A stretch of DNA of 64,000 nucleotides, from the NCBI RefSeq assembly GCF_020966755.1, contig NZ_JAJKFT010000010.1, forward strand, positions 1,452,720 to 1,516,719. Reading direction: 5' to 3'. Source of the stretch: Blastopirellula sediminis (GTDB lineage Bacteria > Planctomycetota > Planctomycetia > Pirellulales > Pirellulaceae). Under the pieces are notes generated by a model that did no database searches, was not told the DNA's origin, and worked only from the letters and a program-made list of their open reading frames with translations. Shown here piece by piece: positions 17,785-25,259 of the stretch. Numbering within the stretch: the stretch's first letter is position 1; the number at the start of each line of letters is the position of its first letter. A program made the position numbers and the translations under genes.

Positions 17785-18126
17785 ATGCGCAAGTTCGAAG
17801 GATCTAAGGTGCCAAACGCTTCACGTTAATTCTTTTCCGAATTCGCAGCAAGGCAACGGGCCACCGTAAGTTGGGGCAAAACCGAACCAATCTCCCCCGA
17901 GATGCGTCTGAAAAAGCGGAAAACATCCGCAGGGCAGCTTTTCGGCCGAGAAATGGCCCTGCGGCGTATCTAATTGATACAAAGCGACTTATCGCGTTTT
18001 TGCAGAGGAGAAAAAGCTGGAAATCGCCGGCGGCGGCCACTTGACGAGGTCGCACGGCAAATCCTACACTTGGTGACTTCCAAGACGTGGTCCGGTCTCG
18101 ATAGACAGGACTGTCGGTTTTGAAAC
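17785..18126. other. Intergenic region between the GroES-like gene and tRNA-Val
   Basis: A 342-bp stretch without a convincing gene. A minus-strand open frame (17804-18055) has no family resemblance and is GC-driven. The right part holds the probable tRNA promoter. The left part presumably contains the promoter of the GroES-like gene. Confidence 0.55.
18041..18070 (+). promoter_or_regulatory. Candidate promoter of tRNA-Val
   Basis: TTGACG (18041-18046), an 18-bp spacer and TACACT (18065-18070) form a reasonable housekeeping promoter. The tRNA starts 57 nt after the -10 box, implying a processed leader. The leader contains the small palindrome GACAG-GA-CTGTC. Confidence 0.5.
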
Positions 18127-18200
18127 GGGCGGTTAGCTCAGTTGGCTAGAGCGTTACGTTGACATCGTAGAGGTCACAGGTTCGAGCCCTGTACCGCCCA
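18127..18200 (+). tRNA. tRNA-Val (GAC)
   Basis: A complete cloverleaf: acceptor GGGCGGT pairs with ACCGCCC, D arm GCTC/GAGC, anticodon stem TTACG/CGTAG with loop TTGACAT (anticodon GAC), variable AGGTC, T arm ACAGG-TTCGAGC-CCTGT, discriminator A. CCA is not encoded. Confidence 0.97.
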
Positions 18201-18206
18201 CTCAAC

Positions 18207-18249
18207 AAAAAGCCTTGCGTCGCAATAACTTGCGACACAAGGCTTTTTT
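18207..18249. terminator. Strong bidirectional terminator after tRNA-Val
   Basis: A 19-bp stem with one mismatch (18207-18225 with 18230-18248) and loop TAAC. Poly-A leads in and poly-T leads out, so it can stop both the tRNA and the convergent 1093-residue protein gene. Confidence 0.9.
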
Positions 18250-18277
18250 CGTTTCAGCGGCAGATTCACCGCGAGTT

Positions 18278-21200
18278 CTACGGCCAGTTGGCCAAAACTT
18301 CGTCGATATGCTCGACATACTCTTCTTCGCTGATCAGATCGGCGATTACCGAACCGAAGAGGGCGGCCGAGTCGTAGTTTTCGGCCGTGATGATTCGCCC
18401 GTCGACGACGACGTCGTCGGTTGCGGTCGTCGGATCGCCGACGCTGGCCGAATTGACCATCGTCGCGCCGTTCGCCTCAATCTGCGACCGCGTGGTGACG
18501 GTGACGCCGCCGGCGCTTGGCGCCGTCTCTCCCCAGGCCGAAACAGTATGTCCAGCTATCGGACTGGCGCCGTCAACGCGGGCATAGGCCAACACCGAAA
18601 CGCCATGGCAGATTGCCGTGACGTATTTGTCCTGAGCGACGAAGTCGTTGATCAGGTTGTTCGTCGCTTCATGCAGCGCGACCGAGCCGTTGTAGGCGCC
18701 GTTGTCGTACGTTCCTTCATAGGCGTACTGGTACTGCGACGATCCCCAGCCGCCGACAAAGACGATGGTCGAATAGTCGACTGCCGAAACGTCAAACAGC
18801 GTGACGTCCGGCTGCACATGTCCGCCGTCGGGACCTTCGCCGGAACCGGTGTGCGGAGTCGCGGTATCCAAGGTCGCCGCCGCGACGACGACCGAGATGC
18901 CGGCCGCTTCGAGCGACGCCCGGGTGTCGGCGTACTCTTGGTAATAGAAGTCCTGGTTGGCGATGACGATCAACACCGGCAGCGGTTCGAGGGTTGCCTG
19001 CGGCTCAGCGACTTCGACGCTGACGATTTGCGTCGCCGTATTCGCCCCATCAAAAACGCTTACTTCAATCTCAAGCGTCCCCAAGTATCCGGCGCCTGGT
19101 TCGATCGACAGGGTAGAGCCGGTCATCATCACGCTGACCGGCAATGACTGCGGATCGGCCAGGAGGTTCGGATTGTCATAGTACGACGTGTCAAAGCTGG
19201 CCAGGAATTCGCTCGCGGCAAAGCTGCCGTTCCAGCGATAGAAGTCGCCGCCTGGCAGGAAGTAGAACCACGAACCGTCGGCGGCCTGCAACCATTTCTC
19301 CTGTTGGCCGCCCCAGTTGGTATGGAAGTCGGCGGCGACTTGCAGGTCGTACTGCTGATCCAACTGTTCGGCCGGAGAGCCGACAAGCTGAGCCGAGTAA
19401 ATCAGCTGTTCCGCCGGCAGCGGGCTGACGGCGGAGATCTCCATTTCGAAGAGGCTGTCGGCGTCGATTTGCAGATCGCCGATCGTCGGGAGTGAAAGCT
19501 CGGTGTTCGTCACCTCGACGGCGAACTGCGTAATGACCGGTTCCAGACCGTCGGTCGCAGTGACGATGACTTCAAACGTGCCGAAGTAATCGTCGGCCGG
19601 ATTGATGACCAATTGATCGCCCACGATGGAGAGTGCGACCGGCAGCGCTTCCGCTTCAGTCAGCAGCGACGGATCGTTGTAGAACGACGGGGCGAACTGG
19701 GCGAGCAGCGGGCTCGTGGCGAAAGAACCGTCCCACTGGTGCAGACTTCCATCCGGCAAAAGATAAAGCCAAACGCCACCGGCGCCTTGCAGCCAACGTT
19801 CGTTCTGACCGGCCCAGTTGTCGTGATAGTTGGTGGTCAGCGGCAGCTGATATTGCTGGTCGATCTGATAGGCGAGCGACTCAACCACCGTGACGTTCCA
19901 CACGATCGGATCGCCGTCCGCATCGGTGGCGGAGAGCGGCACGAAGATCTCATCGACCAGGCGCGACATCGATTGATCGGCGATCGGCACGACCACCGGC
20001 GCCGAGTTGGCGACCGTCACGACGATTGGTTTGGTCGCAGCGATTGGATCGGCGACGCTGCCAAGATGAATCTCGATATTCAACTCGATATCGCCGAGGA
20101 AACCGGCGACCGGAATGAAGGTCAGCTCATTACCGCTGACGCTCACATTCGCCGTAGGGGGGACGTCGAACAGCAAGGTCGGGTCGTCGTAGACCCCCGA
20201 GTCAAGCTGCGCTACCTCGACGCTCGATTCAAACGTACCGCTCCAGGCGAACAGCTGCCCGGTCGGCAGCAGGAAGAACCAATCAGTTCCGTTGCCATGG
20301 ATCCAACGCTCATCGTGTCCGCCCCAGTTTTGATAGTAGCTCGCTTCCGCGTAGAAGTCGTACTGCTGATCAAGCTCATACTCCTGGCTGCCGACGACCG
20401 TCGCACTGTAGGCGAGCGGCGTACCATCGGCCAGTGCAGCGGGAAGTGCGACGACGAGCGAGCCTTGGCTGGCGCTCAGCATTTGATCCTGGATTGCGTC
20501 GAGCACGGCGGAGAGATCAACCGGATCTTCCGGTGTCGGAACGGTCGTCGCGTAGGCGTTGTCGCCGAGGAAGGCGAGCAGCTGCTCGGTGGTCGCGGTA
20601 TTGACCAGATCGACCCCTTCCAGTTCGGTTGGCACTTGTGGGCGGGCGTACCGCGCGAATTCAAACCCGGCGGTCAGATCGGGATCGAACGCTTCTCCCG
20701 GCGTCGGATCAACGACTTGGCCGGGGACGAGCACGCTGCTGTTGTGGGTAAAGGGATCGAAGTCGGACGCTTTTTCCCAGTTGGTGTAGGTGACCAAGCC
20801 GACCTGCAGTGTTTCCGGCATGTCGTCCCGGGTGTAGCGGCGATGGACTTGCCAATCTTCGCCGGGTAAACGAATCAGCGTGATGATCGAGTTGCCGATT
20901 CGCGCGATTTGCAGTTGCACCGTGTTCGAGTCGATCGGCGTCAGCTCTAGCTGCGAGTCGCTATTGCGAGTCGTCTTCACCTCGAGCGAGAAGTTGTTCC
21001 CGCCGTTGCCGTAGCCCATCGAGAGGAAGACGTAGTTCTCGCCGTTGTTTGTCCCGTCGTCCATCATGGAGCCGAGTTGCCAATCGGTGGTCGGATCAAC
21101 GATGTCGCGCGGAGTGCGAATCATTACACCGCCGAGCGAAAACTGGCCGTCGCCGGGGACGTCGTCCGCGTCGCTGCCGCCGATATCGTCACGGTCAGTG

Positions 21201-21559
21201 ATATGGACTTCGGTGGTGAAGACGAAGTCGCCGGTCACTTCCTTGTAGGTCATCGGTCCGCGCCAGTTCTGATACCAGACGACGGTATGCGGCTGCATCA
21301 CCATGCGTCCGGGTTGCGTCTGATCGATGTCCCACAGATTGAGCTGATCGGCGTTCCAGTTTTCGGTCTGGTAAAGCCGGCTCCAGTCGGCGATGGTGCT
21401 GCTGTCGTCGAACTCATCGCTGAGCCCGGCTAGATCGTCGAGATCGGCGGCCATCAGCTGCCGCGATTCGAGCGACTCGAGACGTGCCCGCTGGTGCGGC
21501 GTCCGTCGTGGTTTGCGCTTGCGAGATTGGAGTGACGAGAAGTGAGAGAAGGTGGACAT
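18278..21559 (-). CDS. Large exported repeat protein with a C-terminal DJ-1/PfpI domain
   Basis: A 1093-residue protein. Residues 1-38 hold a basic leader ending RLESLESRQLMAAD, the planctomycete LEPR-XLL-like export motif. A beta-sandwich region (about 50-270) resembles DUF1349/LamG-like carbohydrate-binding domains. Three homologous modules follow, centred on 395-465, 565-635 and 730-800, each with a QxDQQY start, NW-GxxExW, GxW-LP-G and YxxPxLL motifs. Ig- or cadherin-like strands lie between them. Residues 860-1075 are a DJ-1/PfpI (class I glutamine amidotransferase-like) domain with nucleophile-elbow AICHG, Cys984. Family members are usually cytoplasmic proteases, deglycases or chaperones, so an exported version is unusual. 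Function is unknown. Confidence 0.8.
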   Translation of the reverse strand: MSTFSHFSSLQSRKRKPRRTPHQRARLESLESRQLMAADLDDLAGLSDEFDDSSTIADWSRLYQTENWNADQLNLWDIDQTQPGRMVMQPHTVVWYQNWRGPMTYKEVTGDFVFTTEVHITDRDDIGGSDADDVPGDGQFSLGGVMIRTPRDIVDPTTDWQLGSMMDDGTNNGENYVFLSMGYGNGGNNFSLEVKTTRNSDSQLELTPIDSNTVQLQIARIGNSIITLIRLPGEDWQVHRRYTRDDMPETLQVGLVTYTNWEKASDFDPFTHNSSVLVPGQVVDPTPGEAFDPDLTAGFEFARYARPQVPTELEGVDLVNTATTEQLLAFLGDNAYATTVPTPEDPVDLSAVLDAIQDQMLSASQGSLVVALPAALADGTPLAYSATVVGSQEYELDQQYDFYAEASYYQNWGGHDERWIHGNGTDWFFLLPTGQLFAWSGTFESSVEVAQLDSGVYDDPTLLFDVPPTANVSVSGNELTFIPVAGFLGDIELNIEIHLGSVADPIAATKPIVVTVANSAPVVVPIADQSMSRLVDEIFVPLSATDADGDPIVWNVTVVESLAYQIDQQYQLPLTTNYHDNWAGQNERWLQGAGGVWLYLLPDGSLHQWDGSFATSPLLAQFAPSFYNDPSLLTEAEALPVALSIVGDQLVINPADDYFGTFEVIVTATDGLEPVITQFAVEVTNTELSLPTIGDLQIDADSLFEMEISAVSPLPAEQLIYSAQLVGSPAEQLDQQYDLQVAADFHTNWGGQQEKWLQAADGSWFYFLPGGDFYRWNGSFAASEFLASFDTSYYDNPNLLADPQSLPVSVMMTGSTLSIEPGAGYLGTLEIEVSVFDGANTATQIVSVEVAEPQATLEPLPVLIVIANQDFYYQEYADTRASLEAAGISVVVAAATLDTATPHTGSGEGPDGGHVQPDVTLFDVSAVDYSTIVFVGGWGSSQYQYAYEGTYDNGAYNGSVALHEATNNLINDFVAQDKYVTAICHGVSVLAYARVDGASPIAGHTVSAWGETAPSAGGVTVTTRSQIEANGATMVNSASVGDPTTATDDVVVDGRIITAENYDSAALFGSVIADLISEEEYVEHIDEVLANWP

Positions 21560-21720
21560 TTGCCGCTCCTACTTTGTTTCCTGCGAGTTGAGAAGAATCA
21601 GCCCGTGGGAAATAAATGGAGCGGCAGACGGCGACCTTTCAGCCGCGGCGGAAAAATTTGCCGATTTCGCCGAAAGCGGCGGCCAGGAATCGCTAAGTGC
21701 AATGCAGCCAATCGGTTGCG

Positions 21721-23625
21721 CTAATTCGAGAGATTGCGGATCCGAACCTGGTGGAAGACCGTTTCGCAGTCGTAGGCGCCGATTCCTAGCGCCGGCCGGG
21801 GCAATCGCCACAGCTCGAGCATGCTCAGGTTCGCGCCGTCACCGTGGTAGGTAGTCATGAGGTCACCGTTCAAATAGGCGTCGACTCGGTCGCGCCGAAC
21901 GCGGAGCAGAGCGGTGTAACGCTCGCCGTTCGCCAGTGAAAAGCGGCTGACGCCGGTCCGGTCCTGGTTCATATTGCGGCCGTCGATATTCTGGATCCCG
22001 ACCAGGTTTTCTCCCCACCCGTCAATGTCGTAGGCGGCGCTACCGGAACCATCGACGAAGAGGAGGGCGATTGACTGCGTGCCGGATAGCCGCGTGAAGG
22101 AGACTTCCAACTCGTACTCGCGCGGCGGCTGGTACGGAAGCATCAGCCGGGCGCCTTCCATCGCCTCCACGCGCAATCCATCAGCGGTTCTTTCCCACGA
22201 ACCGGCGACCACCTCCGAGTCGAGATTGATCTGCGGTAATAGATTGATCCAGGCTTGGTCGTCACCGCCGGAAATCGGTGGAACGGGGCGAGTGACCACT
22301 GCCGGCGTCACTGGATCTGGCTGCGGTTCGGGAGGTACGCCTTGCGAGAGGATCAGGATCAGCCCTAACAGCACCACGATGCCGCCGCCGGCCAATAAAG
22401 GCATCCAGTACTTCTTGGCGCCGTTGGGCGCGCGATTCTTGGTACGAGTGGAGATCGCTGGTTTGGCGGAGGGTTGGATCGTCAGGTCGAGCGGAGTCGC
22501 CATCGTTTGGCCAGTGAGAGTCTTTCCCTCGTCCTTACTTCGTTCGGCATCGGGGCGTCCGAAAGGTCGGAGCGCTTCGACCACTTCGGCCGGCGTTTGA
22601 AATCGCTCGGCAGGGTCTTTGGCCATCATCCGTTCGACGATGTTCGCCACTTCCGGCGGAACATCAGGTCGTAACTGAATCAGCGGCGTCGGTTGACGCT
22701 CGCTATGCGAGATCACTTTGTCGAGCGACGTCCCCTTGGGAAAGGGAACCTGGCCGGCGAGCAGAAAGTAGAGCGTACAGCCTAGGCTGTAGATGTCGGA
22801 GCGAATGTCGGCGCTTTTGGAGTCGTGCGCTTGCTCGGGAGCGATGTAGTCAGGGGTGCCGAGCGTGGCGAAGTCTTCGGTCAAACGGCCGTCGCCCGTT
22901 TCATTTTCGGCGAGTCGCGCGAGGCCAAAGTCCAGAATCTTGATGATCCCGCGCGAGGTGCGCATCATGTTCTGCGGCTTGATGTCGCGGTGAACCATCC
23001 CTTGCTCATGCGCGTGCTGCAGGCCTTGCGCCGCTTGCAGGACGAAGTTGCATGCGTGCAACAGCGACAATCGCCCGCGGCGTTCGACGATCTCGGCCAG
23101 GCTCACCCCGTCGATGTATTCCATCACCAGGAAGTGAATATCTTCCGCTTGTTCGGCGTCGTAGGCGGTGACGATATTGCGATGCGACAATCGTGCAGCC
23201 GCCTTCACTTCCTGGCGAAACCGCTCGATGGCGATTTCGTTACTGACCAGCTTGCCGTGGATCACCTTCAGCGCGACGGGGCGTTCCATCAGGCGATGTT
23301 CGGCCTGGTAGACGACCCCCATGCCGCCGGCGCCAAGTCGGCGAATGATTCGATAGCGAGGATGATCGCGCAGCTGGGGCGGAACTTGCGGCGCGGGAGC
23401 TTCGACGGCCGGCCTCGCCCCAGGCGTTGGGTCGAGCATCGTCGAATGGGCGGCGTGCATTCGTTCGGCCAGCGCGTCAGGCGGCGTTTGGCGCAGTACG
23501 TCGCAGCACTGATCGCACTCGGCGACGTGGTCTTCGATCGCTTGGCGCTGTTCTTCCGGCAGCGTGCCATGGAAGAAGGATTCGAGCTGTTCGCGTGTCG
23601 GGTGCAGCGGGTCGACCTCGGACAT
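21721..23625 (-). CDS. Transmembrane Ser/Thr protein kinase with N-terminal zinc-finger
   Basis: A 634-residue protein. Residues 33-40 form an HxxxCxxC zinc-finger like those of anti-sigma factors. The kinase domain (about 91-355) has the glycine loop GAGGMGVVY, Lys120 in VALK, catalytic HRDIKPQN with Asp214, DFG at 232-234 and an APE motif. A proline/threonine-rich linker leads to one membrane helix (about 406-427). The outer C-terminal part (about 465-634) resembles a LamG/DUF1080-type sandwich and may bind carbohydrate. It lies 38 bp downstream of an ECF sigma gene on the same strand, so kinase, zinc-finger and sigma factor probably form one signalling unit. Confidence 0.9.
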   Translation of the reverse strand: MSEVDPLHPTREQLESFFHGTLPEEQRQAIEDHVAECDQCCDVLRQTPPDALAERMHAAHSTMLDPTPGARPAVEAPAPQVPPQLRDHPRYRIIRRLGAGGMGVVYQAEHRLMERPVALKVIHGKLVSNEIAIERFRQEVKAAARLSHRNIVTAYDAEQAEDIHFLVMEYIDGVSLAEIVERRGRLSLLHACNFVLQAAQGLQHAHEQGMVHRDIKPQNMMRTSRGIIKILDFGLARLAENETGDGRLTEDFATLGTPDYIAPEQAHDSKSADIRSDIYSLGCTLYFLLAGQVPFPKGTSLDKVISHSERQPTPLIQLRPDVPPEVANIVERMMAKDPAERFQTPAEVVEALRPFGRPDAERSKDEGKTLTGQTMATPLDLTIQPSAKPAISTRTKNRAPNGAKKYWMPLLAGGGIVVLLGLILILSQGVPPEPQPDPVTPAVVTRPVPPISGGDDQAWINLLPQINLDSEVVAGSWERTADGLRVEAMEGARLMLPYQPPREYELEVSFTRLSGTQSIALLFVDGSGSAAYDIDGWGENLVGIQNIDGRNMNQDRTGVSRFSLANGERYTALLRVRRDRVDAYLNGDLMTTYHGDGANLSMLELWRLPRPALGIGAYDCETVFHQVRIRNLSN

Positions 23626-23663
23626 GGGACGAACGACAAAACCTAGTTTGGTGGAAATTGCGA

Positions 23664-24257
23664 CTAGTCGTCCAGGGAATCGATGAGTCCCGCGCCTTGT
23701 TTCCGCAAGCAGGACATGACCCGCGACTTGGCGATGAAAACGGCGTTGACCGAAATGCCGAGTTCCTGGCTCACCTCATCGGCCGACTTTCCTTCCAAGG
23801 CGAAACGCTCGAAGGCTCGCCAGGTTTGCGGTGTGAAGTTCGAACGAACTTCTTCCAGCAGATATTGTATCACGTACTGATCATGTTCTCGATTCCAAAG
23901 TTGGCTCACGCCACTATGGGGATCTTCCAGCTGATCGATCATCTGCACAAATTCGCTTCCCCCGACCGCAGCCGCGCGACGATTCCGTTTCCGCCAATGA
24001 TCGCGCAGGCAATTCGCAGTGATCGTGCGCAGCCAACTGCGAAACGCGCCGACACGCGGCTGACGCTCGAACTCGGGAAAGCGGCGAAAGACGACCGTCA
24101 GCACTTCCTGCACGACGTCGTCGATGTCATCGGTCGCGGCGCCGAAGCGTCGCAACCAACCGCGGATCAACGGCGAGTAGAGCCCGACCAGGCGATTCCA
24201 CGCTTCGTCGTCCGAAACCAGTTGGAGCGAGTTGAGGAAACTGGCGGACGTATCCAT
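23664..24257 (-). CDS. ECF RNA polymerase sigma factor
   Basis: A 197-residue sigma-70 family protein. Region 2 (about 25-95) has DDIDDVVQEVLTVVFRRFPEF and RTITANCLRDHWRKRNRR. Region 4 (about 135-190) ends in a helix-turn-helix (KSADEVSQELGISVNAVFIAKSR). It belongs to the ECF type with planctomycete Ser/Thr kinase partners, supported by the kinase gene directly downstream. No separate anti-sigma gene is present, but the kinase carries a zinc-finger that could hold the sigma factor. Its targets may include the operon itself. Confidence 0.92.
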   Translation of the reverse strand: MDTSASFLNSLQLVSDDEAWNRLVGLYSPLIRGWLRRFGAATDDIDDVVQEVLTVVFRRFPEFERQPRVGAFRSWLRTITANCLRDHWRKRNRRAAAVGGSEFVQMIDQLEDPHSGVSQLWNREHDQYVIQYLLEEVRSNFTPQTWRAFERFALEGKSADEVSQELGISVNAVFIAKSRVMSCLRKQGAGLIDSLDD

Positions 24258-24397
24258 AAAGGAAGATGGAATGGCGAAGAGGGAGGTGCGGTTTGCGAAA
24301 ACGGGCCTTACCGATTGTAGCCGCTGAGGTCGCGCATTTTAGTCGTTAGACGCAAAATTGCGCCGTTGCCGCCGGTTAAGCTTTCGCGCCGCCGCAA

Positions 24398-24748
24398 TCA
24401 GGCATGCGCCAAAATATTGACCAGCTTGCCAAACGGGTCGCGGACATAGAACCGTCGCACGCCCCATGGTTCATCGACCGGACCATATTCGATCGTAAAC
24501 CCCGCCGCGACAAACGCTGCATGCGCCTCGTCGACGCTGTCGACTTCAATCGAAAGGTCCGGGACCGGCGTGTCGTTTCCCCCTTGCGAGAGAAAGCTGA
24601 CCTGGACCGTCATCGCTTGATCGGAACCATAGGTAGCGATCCAGCCAAAGTCCATCAGCACCTCCAGGCCGAGGATGTCATGATAGAACCGCTTGGCCAG
24701 GGCAGGATCCGCGGTCTGGATGTTGGGGACGATGCGGTGGACTTTCAT
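24398..24748 (-). CDS. VOC (glyoxalase/dioxygenase-like) superfamily protein
   Basis: A 116-residue single-domain protein with the paired beta-alpha-beta-beta-beta modules of the vicinal-oxygen-chelate fold: MKVHRIVPNIQTADPALAKRFY, GLEVLMDFGWIATY, and the C-terminal RRFYVRDPFGKLVNILAH. Substrate is unknown; members isomerise methylglyoxal adducts, cleave rings or bind antibiotics. Its start lies next to the stop of the upstream FixH/YtkA-like gene, at the end of the respiratory cluster, so it may be co-transcribed by position only. Confidence 0.8.
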   Translation of the reverse strand: MKVHRIVPNIQTADPALAKRFYHDILGLEVLMDFGWIATYGSDQAMTVQVSFLSQGGNDTPVPDLSIEVDSVDEAHAAFVAAGFTIEYGPVDEPWGVRRFYVRDPFGKLVNILAHA

Positions 24749-24749
24749 C

Positions 24750-25259
24750 TCATTCCTCGCTTCGCTGACGTTGAACCAATCGTTCGCGCATCACAAACAG
24801 CGCTACGATCGCCATTGGCAATAGTAGCATCCACCCCGCCGTTCCCCAATCGCTGCGAGCCTCTGCGGCGATGATTTCAAAGTCAATATCAGCGGTCGCT
24901 TTACCGGTGATCGTCGTCTGAACTTGCCAGGCGCCCTTTTCCGGCAGGATGAACTTCGCCGATTGAAGCAGCTTGTTGGTGGAGGTCGCTTGCGAGGCAG
25001 GGGGCGTCAGGATCACGCCTGATTCGCTTTTCAGGCGGAAGTCGATCTGGATGTCGTTCACCACATTTCCGGCTGCGTCCTGCACCAAGATGCTCAGATC
25101 GACCGGGCCGGCTCGCAGCGGCGTGGGAGAGGTGAAGATCGTCACCTGGTACGGGGCCACTTCGCGGCGGAGTTGGACCTTGCCCCCGTCGGCCAGGACG
25201 ATGTTCGCTACGGCGAGTAGCAGCGCGATCGCGGCGATCGATTTACAAACCGGCGACAT
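24750..25259 (-). CDS. Exported YtkA/FixH-like protein of the respiratory cluster
   Basis: A 169-residue protein with a signal peptide (1-23, ending VLADGG), an extracytoplasmic beta domain (about 28-130) and a C-terminal membrane helix (about 142-160). RAGPVDLSILVQDAAGNVV and LPEKGAWQVQTTITG fit the YtkA-like domain of FixH proteins, which are linked to copper or oxidase assembly. Its start overlaps the end of the CtaG-polyferredoxin gene by 17 bp, so translation is probably coupled. The assembly role is inferred from this context and from the family. Confidence 0.6.
   Translation of the reverse strand: MSPVCKSIAAIALLLAVANIVLADGGKVQLRREVAPYQVTIFTSPTPLRAGPVDLSILVQDAAGNVVNDIQIDFRLKSESGVILTPPASQATSTNKLLQSAKFILPEKGAWQVQTTITGKATADIDFEIIAAEARSDWGTAGWMLLLPMAIVALFVMRERLVQRQRSEE

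Noticed and set aside
17804-18055. 83-codon minus-strand open frame upstream of the tRNA
   Set aside because: No start signal, no similarity to a known family and it overlaps the probable tRNA promoter. Random opening is expected at this GC content.
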